Assembly: GCA_029204225.1 (NCBI GenBank)
Contig: CM055109.1
Location: 40,881,055-40,945,054, forward strand
Length of the DNA: 64,000 nucleotides
Direction of reading: 5' to 3'
Origin: Diphasiastrum complanatum
Lineage: Eukaryota; Streptophyta; Lycopodiopsida; Lycopodiales; Lycopodiaceae
Below the pieces are notes generated by a model. The model was not told the origin of the DNA and made no database searches. It worked only from the letters and a program-made list of their open reading frames with translations. The position numbers and the translations under genes are program-made. Positions 1 to 10,862 of this stretch are shown here, in pieces; the stretch's first letter is position 1, and the number at the start of each line of letters is the position of its first letter.

Positions 1-644
1 TTGGTGTTTAGATGTAGATCTAAGATCACTTCACATGAGAATGTTCCTCAACCTGTTAAGAACCTGAAAACACACTTGCATAATGGTTAACACCTTCCAG
101 CAAATGCTCCAATCAAATTACATAAGGAGAGTTACTTACATGCTCAACAAAGTACACCAAAATTTATGCCAAAATTGATGACAATCTTTACAATATGCTC
201 TTCACAATGGAGCTTACAATATGTTCACCCAAAAAAGGGGATCTTTCATCCAAATGGGAGCTTTGCTCAGCCTTTAGGAGAATTACAACTCACTCAAAAG
301 AGCATTTGTCATCCACTTAAGGAGAAGTTTCATCCACTTAAGGAGAGTGTTCATCCAAGAATGGAGATTGTCAACAATAGGATTGAAAAGAACATTGTTA
401 GTATTGAATATGCACAAGCCTCACAATCACAAATGATTAGGTGTTATGATCTGATCCAAAATAGTTTCTTTTCAGCCTCTGATCTTCAATAGACCTGAAA
501 TATGCTTTTGATCCACAAGTTCAACTCACAAAACAAAGGTTAGTAAGATTTGATCAACAAAGCAATGCAAAATCATGCTAGAACTTGATCAAACATCCAA
601 ATATCACCAAAAATGGAATACTTACTGTAAATAGAAGCCAACCA
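1..644 (-). mobile_element. Element A: untranslated leader of a copia retrotransposon
   Basis: This stretch lies directly downstream, on the minus strand, of a primer-binding site and a complete LTR, so it is the 5' leader of a copia element whose gag and pol lie beyond the left edge of the window. I see no coding frame that matches gag. It contains a short direct repeat around 305-345 (CATCCACTTAAGGAGAA twice). The leader next to the PBS resembles that of element P at 49.6 kb, so A and P are probably one family. Confidence 0.7.
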
Positions 645-656
645 GCTCTGATACCA
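645..656 (-). other. Primer-binding site of element A
   Basis: The minus strand reads TGGTATCAGAGC, complementary to the 3' end of plant initiator methionine tRNA, the usual primer of copia elements. It abuts the LTR with no gap, which fixes the LTR edge at 657. Confidence 0.9.
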
Positions 657-1311
657 TGTGAAAAATATAGATCCTAAGTGGATCTAAACTCCAAGATCAT
701 TGGCTTGAATGCTTGCACTCCAAACTACATAAGCTAGGAATTGGCAACACATTCTATGCTACCTAGAATGCAAAGAACTTGATCAAAAAGCATTTATCAC
801 AAATGGAAACTTCCATAAACATCAAGTGCGGCCCAAAATAGCATTATACAGTCCATAATACATCAGCCTATCACTTTTGGAAAGCACCTAAGATCATACA
901 CAATAGCTTGAAGACAATACACACAACAATGCTCTCAATGGAGGAAGAAACAATGACAATGATCTATTGATCTCAATGAAGCATACAAAAGGTTTCTCCA
1001 ACCTGTTCTCCACGACTTCCCTACTATTTATGGATGAGGAAGATGACTCTCTCTCCTCTCTCTAGAAGGTACTTGACCCTAGATATTCCCTATATAGGAA
1101 AAATAGCTAAAAATGGCTTATATGACCAAAATACATCAAAATGGTCTCATTTTGAAGGGTATGAAGTTTGACACTTCATCATACTGAAAAAATATAGTAA
1201 ATAAAAACATTGTGTCCTGGTTCACACGTGTGAAACTCCAGAACCAAAACTATTTACAATTTTAGCCAATTTAGGCCTCAAACTAGCTAGGAAATGTTGA
1301 CAATTTTCACA
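657..1311 (-). repeat. 5' LTR of element A (655 bp)
   Basis: The LTR starts TGTGAAAA next to the PBS and ends TTTTCACA, a perfect 8-bp terminal inverted repeat. On its right side the integrase frame of element B begins at once, so A inserted into B; the 5 bp following the LTR, GACTC, should be the target duplication, whose partner lies outside the window. An internal TTCACACGTGTGAA palindrome sits at 1221-1234. Confidence 0.85.
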
Positions 1312-2063
1312 GACTCTATATGCCTTCTTGGTGGATGAGTATCCAACCATGATCCCTTTGCATGCACTAGGATCTTCTTTCTTCCTTGTTTCCAAGGGAA
1401 TATGGACAAAGCATAAGCACCCAAAAACTCTAAGGTGATCAACCTTAGGCTTCTTCAAATATAAGATTTCATATTGTGACTTTCCTCCAAGAGCTATATG
1501 TGGGAGCCTATTGCAAAGATAATTTGCACAATTAATGGCTTCTCCCCAAAATTCTTTGGGCAAAGATGCCTCAATTCTCATAGATTTTGCACATTCACAT
1601 AGAGATCTATTCTTTCTCTCGGCCACTCCATTTTGAGATGGAGAGTAGGCACAAGAGAAATCTCTTTAATGCCTTCAAGCTCACAAAAATCTTGAAATTT
1701 ATTGGAGATATATTCACCACCTCCATCACTTCTAAGAGCTTTAATCTTGAATGAGAATTGCTTCTCTACATAAGCTTTGAAAATAAGGAAATGATCAAAC
1801 ACCATAGATTTAGAAGCAAGAAGATATATCCAAGTGAATCTTCTGAAATCATCAATGAAAGTAACAAAACAAGTGGCTCCTTTCTTGCTTGTAGTTGATG
1901 AGAAATGCACATCCGAGTGGATTAACTCCAAAGGATGCTTGCTTTTGATAGCAATAGCACAAGCCTCACAAGGATTGATCTTCTTGGAGAATGACTTTGG
2001 CAAGCCAATAGCTTTGGCTTCTTTGATCATAGAGAGCATGGATTTGTAGTTGGGATGTCCCAA
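1312..2063 (-). pseudogene. Element B: GAG-pre-integrase and integrase, truncated
   Basis: This is the copia integrase, which would insert the element cDNA into the chromosome. The pre-integrase GHPNYKSM and CEAC motifs come first, followed by the catalytic core with HSDVH, TFIDD and LRSDGGGEY. The conserved C-terminal NRSLCECAKSMR and FWGEAINCANYL segments lie in another frame (1312-1626), so there is a frameshift near 1600. The reading frame is cut off at 1311 by the LTR of element A; the reverse transcriptase and RNase H of B must lie to the left of the window. Clearly non-functional. Identification as copia integrase is firm. Confidence 0.88.
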
Positions 2064-2072
2064 CCTCCTATG

Positions 2073-2815
2073 TCATAATTCCTCCATAGAGAGCTTATTC
2101 ACAAGAGCAACATTACAAGCATTCAGATACTCATTTGGATCTAGTTTATAGATGCCACCAAATCTAGATCCTAATGCAAGTATCTCATCATTCTTCTTGA
2201 TAGTGCAAGTATCAACATTGAATTTTACATCAAGGCCATTATCAAGCAATTGGCCAACACTAATAAGATTCTTGGAAAGCTTAGGTACATAAAGAACTTT
2301 AGAGAGAGAAAGAACTTTAGAGGATGCAAGCTTCAAGGGAATGTTCCCTATGCCTTCAATAGGACATTCAAAATCATTTGCAGTGTATATTGATTTCTTG
2401 ACTCCATCATAAGGTGCAATAGAAGAGAAAGAGTCCTTGGAGCTACACGTATGTGAAGAGGCTCCACTATCAATATACCATAGGCCGTCCTTCTTAAAAG
2501 GAGTAGATGAGAAACTAGAGACCATAAGAGATCCCTCTCCATCACTTGCAATAGTGTCTTCCTTCTCATTGGTAATGTTGGCTTGCTTGAGTTGATTCTT
2601 CTTCTTGAAACAATTGGTGGCATAATGACCTTTCTTGCCACAATAAAAGCACTTGATTTTCTTTTTCTTGAGCTTGGATGATGAAGCATTAGAGGAATCA
2701 TCTTCCTCCTCATCTTTGTCTTTGGATTTGACTTTGTCCTTGCTTGAGGATTGTTGATGTTGGTTCTTGCTCCTCCCTTTGTGCTTATCCTTGGCAAAGA
2801 GAGCTTTGCCATCAT
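2073..2815 (-). pseudogene. Element B: zinc knuckle and aspartic protease
   Basis: The minus strand encodes a CCHC nucleic-acid-binding knuckle (CFYCGKKGHYATNC, about 2600-2650) and then the retroviral-type aspartic protease that would cut the polyprotein, with the catalytic DSGASSH motif around 2450 and the usual copia SVGQLL segment downstream. It ends at a stop before the pre-integrase frame. A lysine-rich linker joins it to gag across a frameshift near 2815. The active site is intact but the whole polyprotein is not. Confidence 0.85.
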
Positions 2816-3414
2816 TATGAGTGAGCTTTGTCCATCCTCAAGAGCTTATACTCTTGTCTTGATTCTTCCGAAATTAGCACATTTTGGAGAACCTCCAAAC
2901 TTGGTAACTCCTCCTTAATGGCATAGGATTGGACAAGGTTATCAAATTCACTTCTCAAGCCATTGAGAATGACTTGAACTAGCTCATTTTTATTGATGGA
3001 ATCACCAATACAAGCAAGTTCTTTATGAATATCTTTTACTCTCAAAACATAACTAGATGCACTCTCATCACTCTTTTGGCTACTTTGAAAGATTTGATTC
3101 CTAAGAGTGAGAAGCCTAGATGTATCCTTAGCCTCATAGATAGTCTTGAGACAATCCCAAGCTTCTTTGCCTGTTGTACAAGTACCTATCTCCCTCAATA
3201 TCTCATTAGAGCCATTCATCTTAATGTAGTGGAGAGCCATCCTAGCTCTCTTTTTGTATTTTTGAACCTCTTGAAGAACTTGTGGTTCTTCTTCAAGGCC
3301 AAGAACTATGTCCATCACGTCTTGAAGGATCAAGATGGACTCCATCCTCATTTTCCAAATTGAATAGTTTGAAGTGGACAATCTTTCACTTGGTTCCAAC
3401 AAGGATGAACCCAT
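2815..3414 (-). pseudogene. Element B: gag capsid region
   Basis: Copia gag of the DUF4219/UBN2 type, which would form the cytoplasmic virus-like particle. I start it at the methionine at 3414 (MGSSLLEPSERL), because the family begins a few residues before the NYSIWKMRMES motif. Other family landmarks are the EAWDCLKTIYEAK and LRVKDIHKELACIGD segments. The frame breaks near 2815, where the knuckle domain continues in another frame. The closest relative in the window is the gag of element F. Confidence 0.87.
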
Positions 3415-4168
3415 TGAAGAAATTTGAAGTGAAGAAAACTCAAATGATGAACAATAAATGTTGCTACACACTCTCAATAGGATCCAATAATAGAGTACTA
3501 TCTCCTCCTATGAAAGATCTTGCAACTATTTGTGAATTGATTCTCACTAGCTACACAAATCTCTCTAAAACAAGATCTATTTCACATCAAATGATGGAGT
3601 ATAGGCAAAGTTAGGATCAAACACTCTTAGCACTTATGAAGTACACTAAGAAAACAAATTTGACTCAAATACAATGATATTGCATGAAACAAAATGGCTA
3701 AGATCTCAAAACAGTGCCTAGATCACAACTAGATGAGATTGGTAAGCATACAACTGTGATTTTGAATCAACCAAGCAATCTCTTGACCAAACCAAATGTG
3801 TCCACATAGGTCTATGTGCCCTAACTAACCCTCTTCAAAAGCTTATAACTTCTGATTGGCTCAACCAAATGGAATGAAACTGATTGCATCATAAACTAGA
3901 CAAAAACTAGCTTCAAAACAAGCTGTCAAGCAAGATAAATGGATCAAGCATGAGAGAGAACTTTCAAACTGAAATTGGATGTTCCTCACACGTGTCTAAG
4001 CACCTAATTCCATACAGTACCAGGTCAGACCCAATCAATGTCCTTTTGATCTCTTTTGATCCAAAATTGAACAAGATAGCTAGGAAAATGGGCCTTGGCA
4101 ATTTCTAGCTCAAGATTGATGAAAAGTTTTCACTTAGATGGATTAAAATACATGGTAACCTTAGGTAG
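3415..4168 (-). mobile_element. Element B: untranslated leader
   Basis: This lies between the PBS and the gag start. No gene is seen. It holds an imperfect CACACGTGT palindrome near 3988. Confidence 0.65.
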
Positions 4169-4180
4169 GCTTTGATACCA
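4169..4180 (-). other. Primer-binding site of element B
   Basis: The minus strand reads TGGTATCAAAGC, one base from the initiator-tRNA complement seen in the other elements, and it abuts the LTR directly. Confidence 0.85.
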
Positions 4181-4836
4181 TGTTGAATTCACACGTGTGG
4201 ATTGTCCACAACATGTACTTGTGATCTCCTAAGGTGTGTAGATGCACCAAGATTAAGATTAGACTGAGATTCAAGATCAATCTTAGATCCTATGGCAAAA
4301 ACACACTACTACATGCATTCAATCACTTCCAACTCTCACTCACATGTGTGGGAGGTATTCAAAAATTATTCTAAGTAAAAACAAGATGCTTTCCTCGGGT
4401 AGAGAAAGAAAAACCGTCATGAGCTCTCGGGTAGAGAGAGAAAGCTAGAAATCCAATAACACTCAAAATCCATATAATCACCAAATCAATTAGATCCAAA
4501 ATGAGGAGTACAATGATACTAGTAGATCCACGAGCTACCACTATGCTTACTATGATTGGACCACACTTTGTCACCTCTTAATCCTATTGGACCATTGATC
4601 CATGCACCTCTTAATTCTATTGGACTATATTCAAGCACACCTCAAATTCCTATTGGACTACACATGGTTCCACCTCTAAATCCTATTGGACCTCTTAGAA
4701 TTCATCAAACAAAGGCATTACACTTGTCTACACTCTAATTGGCACGAGTTTAGCCTCTTACTCTATTTTGGCTCAATAGTGGCATTACAAGTGGAAATGC
4801 ATAATTTTCCATCTATGCCAAATTTTCCTATCAACA
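4181..4836 (-). repeat. 5' LTR of element B (right edge uncertain)
   Basis: It starts TGTTGAATTC next to the PBS. TCAACA at 4831-4836 would give a perfect 6-bp inverted end, but similarity to the related LTR at 23.2-24.1 kb continues to about 4924, so the true end may be there. A TTCACACGTGTGG palindrome lies at the left end. The LTR contains several short repeats of the form CCTATTGGACC with spacers (about 4570-4690). Confidence 0.72.
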
Positions 4837-6787
4837 TCCTCCACCTAGATGATTGATGTAAAAAACATAAGACCCCTATATCTAACATAGATAATCTTTT
4901 TCAATTCTTCACATATTATTTACGAGATTTTGATTAGCCTCAACTCAATTCTTGTGTCCTCATTTTTTGAGCACCCTATCCTTGTTGAGAAAGTAGGTAG
5001 TCCTAAACAACCAACTCATTGCTTTTTTACATGATCTCTTATGTATCAATCAGCTATATTAAGTTCACACCTCTTTTCTCTAGCTCTCATATACCATATC
5101 CAAATTAGCCTATGGTGTTCCCTCTTTGTTAACTAACCTATCTTTTTAGCACACGTTCATTATTCAAAAAAATTTCAATCTTCAATTATTTCTTGTGTGC
5201 TTGGCTAGGTTGAGTTTACAATAGAGGATAAAGCAATGACGAGGAGAAATTGCATACAAGTAGATGACCTCCCTTATATTTTGAGCCTTCACTCTTGGGC
5301 ATGGCCAGCTATAGTCAACCCCTAAGTAACAGTGGTACAATTCACTGAGAGAGCAATAAAATATAGTTTCGAAAGTCTATGCACTGAAGACTCTCTAATT
5401 CACGTATAGGAACTCAATCCAAAAAGCATCAGAGTGAATATTAGTTCAAAGGCTCAAGTCAACATAGCATCAAAGTGAATGTTCACATGCTCAAGTCAGC
5501 ATAGCAACACAACACATTTTTTAATCAAGAAATTGCCTTCTATATAGCAAATACAAGGAATGACTACATATAAGAAATGTCGCGGAAGCTTTTTCTTGTT
5601 TTGTGTTCATCCTCTCTTCTGATTCATGAACAATTTTCTGTCTATGAATTTTCTTTTTGTGCAGAAGCTCTTATGGGATCCCAGACACTCGACTACGCAT
5701 CACAGAACATATTTTATTCTAGCAATCAAGAGACACAACACAAGGCCAAGAGATACACGAAATAGAGCGACTATATTGTCAGTTTGGTTTTAGAGCGAAA
5801 TTGTCAATGTCTCTTTCGTTGGCGGAATGACTCTCTGCTCTTTCGCTGTGTTCTGCTCCTTGGCGGATTTTCATGCACAACTATGGTATTTTTGCTTTCT
5901 TACTCTATTCGCTACATCTCTCTCTGTTTCTTACAGATCTCTGTATTCATATCTCTCTTCTTACTGTTATGATCCAGAGAAGTTCGTTTATACCTCCACT
6001 GTGTGGAGTTTACAAGATAGCTAAACATAGAATCACAAGACTAGTTAACACTAATAAACTAGTTAGTTGGTCTCCGTCGTTGCTATTCGTTTCAATTGGG
6101 CATGAAGCCCGTTGAGCTGCTAACTGGCAGCGCGTAAGATCTCTCTTTGTGTGTTTTCGTTCCTTTCGTTCTGCGTCCATTTTGCGCTTTGCGATCTTGG
6201 AGGTGTGTTTACGATTCGCAATTGATTCGCGAATCGTTCGTGTTTCGAGTCAAAGACACATTGACTGTTGCGAATTGTTCTCGTTCGACCTTCGTATCAT
6301 GTTCGTGCTGCGACAAAGTTGCAGGAGTTCACCATTTTTGACAAGAAATGACTGCAGATACACTACTTTTAAGAACCTCTTCAAATTTGCAGTGAATAAG
6401 TGCAACGAGACTCTCAGAGATATTGCATCTCAGATCTAGCAATATCTTGTCACCGGGACAAACATTTTGGTGAATTATGAACTTCTGAAGAATACTTAAA
6501 ATGTGGAGTTTTAAAATGTTTCTTATTGTTTTGGTTTGACCTCGATCATTCAACAATTTCGGTCCAAAAAAAAAATGCTAATTTAACGTGTCGGGGTTCA
6601 TTTCCACAAATTCCTACTTTTGGCAATCTTGACTCTAGGACCAAGGTGAACCTGTAGTGGTGCAACATATTGCAAAATCAGTTTGGACAAATTTCTCAAA
6701 CTCAATTTAGAGTCCCAACTTTCGTCTCCCTTCATCCTTAGTTACAAGCCTATGAGGAATAGGTTCAGATCAAAATACACAAAATAT
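4837..6787. other. No gene recognised; mixed intergenic or decayed repeat sequence
   Basis: No frame here resembles a known protein. At 5430-5505 an imperfect tandem copy of a segment containing GCTCAAGTCA is visible. From about 5780 to 6440 the base composition rises in CG-containing words (TTCGCG, TCGTTCG), unlike the AT-rich flanks and reminiscent of the LTRs of elements E and O. It may be a decayed LTR, but I found no partner or ends. Confidence 0.4.
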
Positions 6788-6892
6788 AGGCGGTACTGGG
6801 CATATCCAAGGTGCCTTCCGAGCTACAGCCAGGCAAAAAGTTTTTGCCTGGCTGTAGCATGGAAGGCACCTTGGATATGCCCAGTACCGCCT
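6788..6892. repeat. Near-perfect 105-bp hairpin (52-bp arms, 1-nt spacer)
   Basis: Bases 6788-6839 are the reverse complement of 6841-6892, except for one 2-nt internal mismatch (GA at 6820-6821 against AT at 6859-6860). The single base between the arms is G6840. The arms are GC-richer than the flanks. Possible origins are a very young inverted duplication, a foldback element, or a small-RNA precursor. The absence of a real loop argues against an ordinary MIRNA fold. Confidence 0.9.
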
Positions 6893-6921
6893 GAGTTTGC
6901 AATACGTTGCATCATTGCAAG

Positions 6922-6946
6922 TTCATGTATGTTATACATACATGAA
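6922..6946. repeat. Short perfect palindrome
   Basis: TTCATGTATGT is followed by TAT and its exact reverse complement. It lies 30 bp from the large hairpin. A cruciform or chance explanation is possible. Confidence 0.6.
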
Positions 6947-7093
6947 ATCCGTCAATGATAATTGAGCATTCAACTGAAGGGCAAGCTCTCTAGCATGCAG
7001 CTTCCTCATAAAAATGATGTAGTTCTAAAAATTGATCTCCACATGCTAATATTTAAAGCTCAAACTACAAAGAAAATTTATGTTTTTTGGACA

Positions 7094-8462
7094 TCAGATA
7101 CTGACGGGTTGAAGGCTTGGGTGTGGTAGAAGCATGATGTTTGGAATGATACTGCCAGAAGGCTTCACTTCTACACAAGAAGAATCTCCAAAACATGTGA
7201 GTAAAGCAAAGTGAGTCGCTTCCACTTGCTTACCTTTCTCTTGATCATCAAAGATATCAAAGATATGAATATCTTCAGACCCGAACCTTTGGAAATACTT
7301 CCTCTCAAACATATTATCTAGATCCAACAAGATCTCATCAATGCTTGATCTCTAATTTCCACAAAGGTTAGTGAAAACAATGTCACCATCATAAATCAAA
7401 AGATATATTCCAAACTTTCCATCCAACATGAAGATGAGTATCAAACCTAATAAATCCAGCCCTCTTGAGTCCATTAAAAACCTCAATAAGCTCACCAATA
7501 AGATCTCCCTTGCCTTGAAGAAATTGCCTCTCGATTTGCTTCATGTAGTCTTCTCCAACCAACCTTTTGTCATCTCTATCATGAGTGATCAATTCACAAT
7601 CATAGAATCCTTTGAGTTGATGAAGAGATGTGAGATCCATGCCTTGGATCTTCCCAAGAACCAATCTTCCATTGCTCTTTCCTTCATAAGACTCCCTCTT
7701 AATGATTGCATCATAAGAAGTAGAAACCTCAAAGACATTAGAAGCCATGAAAAAAATAATTAGTACCTTCAACATAAGGGTGATTGAAGTACTCTCTTTT
7801 TTTCAAACAAGGACTTCTACTCAATGTTTTAGGTAATGAATCATATGATAATGATTCTTCCTCACTATCATTCACAATTACATCTTTCAAAGTACATCCT
7901 ACTTTGAACTCTTCACATACTTCTCTTCTCCTTGTCCCTCACCAAGTCTCTTGATAGAACCTTTTGATCTACTCTCTTTATGAAGATATGTGACTCCACT
8001 TGCTAGACAAATGAATTTCTTGGAATCATAACAAAAGAATGTAGAAGAACCACCTCCTTCATGCATGCACCTAGCAACATCTTTTTCCATATGATCAAAG
8101 AAATCATTAGCAACAATCTTTTCCAAGGAAGAACCTTCACCTCCATTGATGAAGTTAGCTCTTTCCTTACCTTTTGCATGCTTGCACTTGCCATGAAGAA
8201 CCATTGAAACACCATCATTATCCTCAAGACTAGCCAAGCTAGCACAAAGATGAACATCTGCAAGAAGCATATTAGATCTTGACCTAGATTTAGCATAAGG
8301 AAGCTTTTTAGACTTTGCATAAGATCCACCAATCTTATTGATGCTAAAAGATAACTTTGGAAAGTTGAGACCAATCTCCCTTTCCATTCCATCCTTTTTG
8401 TTAGCCATAACAGAAGCATCAAGCTTGAAAAGTCTACCTTGTCTATTTCCCCTAGAAACCAA
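7094..8462 (-). pseudogene. Element J: unknown coding region downstream of protease
   Basis: Where the pre-integrase, integrase and reverse transcriptase should follow, the minus strand instead carries open frames that I do not recognise. The first (7899-8462) begins with the end of the protease domain (GRLFKLDAS), keeps a stub that resembles the pre-integrase (KLPYAKSRSRS), then runs into unknown sequence that includes SLEKIVANDFFDHMEKDVA and FFCYDSKKFICLASG. Two more open segments follow at 7389-7775 (LVLGKIQGMDLTSLHQLKG, FDTHLHVGWKVWN) and 7094-7330 (MFERKYFQRFGSEDIHIFD), with stops between. It may be a captured host gene or an element-specific accessory protein. No signal peptide or clear membrane segment is seen. 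No function is assigned. Confidence 0.5.
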
Positions 8463-8483
8463 GATTTCTTCCTTTGTAATGAA

Positions 8484-8807
8484 TCAAGCATCGCCATCAA
8501 ACTTTACCATGTATCCTTTCTCTATCATTTGACCAACACTTAGCAAATCCTTTGAAAGTGAAGGAATGTAAAGAACACCATCAAGTCTTGCTTTTCTATT
8601 AGTAGAGAGACAAATAGGAATTGAGACAATACCTTCAATCACACACTCACCACCATTGGCCATGTGAATTGCTTTCTTGGCTCCATCACAAGTGACCAAA
8701 GAAGTAAAGAACTCCTTGTGACTAGTCATGTGTGAACTAGCTCCACTATCAACCCACCATGAATCTCTGTCACCTTCACTTGATATTGGACTTGAAAAAC
8801 ACATCAA
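8484..8807 (-). pseudogene. Element J: aspartic protease
   Basis: Copia protease with an intact WWVDSGASSHMTS active site near the N-terminus and the typical LSVGQMIEKG segment near the end. It would process the gag polyprotein. The frame ends at a stop and the next frame (to 7899) continues with GRLFKLDA, so there is a frameshift or stop near 8470. Upstream, the CCHC knuckle (about 8890-8945) is in a different frame. Confidence 0.82.
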
Positions 8808-8869
8808 AAGAGAATCACCACCACCTAGATCCTCATCATTAGTAGTAAAGTTGCTTTGCTTGCTACCTT

Positions 8870-9449
8870 TATCGCTTTTCTTTCTTCAAACATTCATTTG
8901 CAAAATGCCCTTTGATTCCACAATAAAAGCATTTCAACTTAGACTTATCTTTCTTTTTGCCAAAAGAGGAAGTCTCACCTTGATCTTGCCCTTTAGACCA
9001 CTTGCCTTTGTTTTTGCCCTTGAACTTGCCTTTGATTAACATAGCCTCCTCTTCACAATGAGATGTTGATGTAGATCCACCTCCTCTTCATTGAAGCCTA
9101 TACTCCTCATCCACCAAGATCTCTTGCAAATCCATAATACTTGGCAAAGTCTTTTGAATAGCAAAACTTTGAACAAGATTAGCATGATCATCCAACAAGC
9201 CATTAAGTATAACTTGAACAAGTTCTACCTCCTTAATGCTTTCATCAATACATGCTAACTCATTATTGAATGCTTTAACTCTCAAAACAAAAGCATGAGT
9301 ATTCTCTTCCTTCTTTTGCAAACTTTGAAAGATTTGCCTCCTAATAGTAAGCACTCTTGATGTAGACTTGGATTCATAAAGCTTCTTCAAAGCTTCCCAA
9401 GCCTCCAAAGATGATGTGCACTTACCAATTTCCTTGAGAATTTTATTGG
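8870..9449 (-). pseudogene. Element J: gag, C-terminal part with zinc knuckle
   Basis: The second half of gag: EIGKCTSSLEAWEALKKLYESKS, LRVKAFNNELACIDES and the MDLQEILVDEEYRLQ segment, followed by a degenerate CCHC knuckle. The gag frame is interrupted at 9449 by element K and resumes on the far side of K at 13390. The two halves are flanked by the TSD ATTGG. Confidence 0.85.
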
Positions 9450-10098
9450 TGAAAGATTTCAAATCCTTAAGATCCAATCTACTTGAATGATCTTTGGTTA
9501 GAAAGAGAAATACACTACCAATCTCACCAATGTAGAAAAATCAGCATCTACACACAAATTGAGATGCAAACACCAATAGAATTTGATCAAACTTGAATGA
9601 AATGACTATGTACTTTTGCTTTCCATACAGAACCAGCAAGCTACTGTATTTCACACGTGTGGATCCAGAAATAACAAATGTAGATCATTCTACACATAGA
9701 ATTGCAAGCAATCACCAAGATAGTGCACCAATGGATAGTAGAACCCAAGAGAACCATGTATAAGCATGAAATGAGATAGAGAAGAGAGAAAATGACTCTC
9801 TCCACGAGTTACATCCTTTTATAACAGGTCCAAACCCTATTTGGCCACTTGGCTTTCCCACCAAAATGCTAACCCTACCAATTTTGGGTCTAGATTCAAT
9901 GTACCCAACTTATTCAAATTGAATCTACTCAAACTCGCATTCTATCTTTCCCACACTTTCAAAAAAGTGTTTATTCAAATGAAATTTAGACTAATGAACT
10001 TTGAAAAGTCAATCTCTAAGTCTAAAACAAGTTTTGGCCTCAATATGCCAAATATGGAACTATTGCAAAATGTGATGAAACTAGTTGAATCTTTCACA
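9450..10098 (-). repeat. 3' LTR of element K
   Basis: It matches the 5' LTR at 12739-13389 almost base for base. Its left end has lost the first two bases (TGAAAG instead of TGTGAAAG); its right end is ...AATCTTTCACA. On the minus strand the polypurine tract GAAGAGGGAG (about 10099-10108) lies directly before it. It contains a TTTCACACGTGTGGA palindrome at about 9650. Confidence 0.92.
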
Positions 10099-10862
10099 CT
10101 CCCTCTTCAACTAGTTTTAGCATAAACTTTGATAACACTCCAAGTGAAGTCCTATGCTTCATGAACAAGTCTTTTCCCAATGCTTTGGTGAAGATATCAG
10201 CTACACATTCCCTTGAAGACACATGTTGAAGCTCCACCTCCTTTGCAATGACTCACTCCCTCACAAAATGATATTGTATCTCAATATGCTTGTTCCTAGC
10301 ATAGTTTTTGACCATAGAACTTTGATCTATCATAAGAATGATCTTCTTCTTGAGAATCGACCTCCTTTCAATGATCATGTAATGCTCAAAATAGAAACAA
10401 CCATAATTGATATAGAGAATAATGTCCACTTGGGATGCTTCACTATTTCTTACATCAATTTTACATGTAAAAATGTGACTAGAACATGAAGAATCAATTA
10501 GAATGTAAATGAAATGATTCCACCATGCTTCCAACTCTGCACTCTCTAGAAAAATACAGCAAACAAACAATAAATGTGAGTGATCGACTTTTGCTTGCAT
10601 GTCTCCTCCTTCTTTGTCCTTTGTTGCCATGTATCCACCAAGCTCCACTATTGCTAATTGTAGTAAATCCATGAATATCCGAATGTACAGGTTGAAAAGA
10701 CTTTGTAGATCTAGAATTAGATCTAGTATAAGGTAGTCTATGTGACTTAGACAAAGCACAAGACTCACAAGCATGCTTGTCATTACTTAAGGAACTTGGA
10801 AGACCAATCACAACCTTCTTCCTTGCCATTACCTCCAATGACTTGAAGTTGAGGTGTCCCAT
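10099..10862 (-). pseudogene. Element K: pre-integrase fused by deletion to the RNase H tail
   Basis: The minus strand starts with the pre-integrase (GHLNFKSLEVMARK, CESCALSKSHRLPYTRSNSRS) and the first integrase aspartate (VHSDIHGF). After roughly 250 bp of unclear sequence it jumps to the end of RNase H (KHIEIQYHFVRE, then DIFTKALGKDLF at about 10160). Nearly all of integrase, the whole reverse transcriptase and most of RNase H are missing. K could have moved only with enzymes from a relative. Confidence 0.82.

Noticed and set aside
166-492. 108-codon plus-strand open frame
   Set aside because: It lies in the leader of minus-strand element A, overlaps short direct repeats and resembles no protein.
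657-1226. Right end of the A LTR at TTCACA (1226)
   Set aside because: TTTTCACA at 1311 gives a longer inverted end and coincides with the exact point where the integrase frame of B begins.
6788-6892. tRNA or standard MIRNA gene
   Set aside because: No cloverleaf or A/B boxes; the fold has essentially no loop and no bulges typical of evolved MIRNA precursors. Kept only as a hairpin of unknown role.
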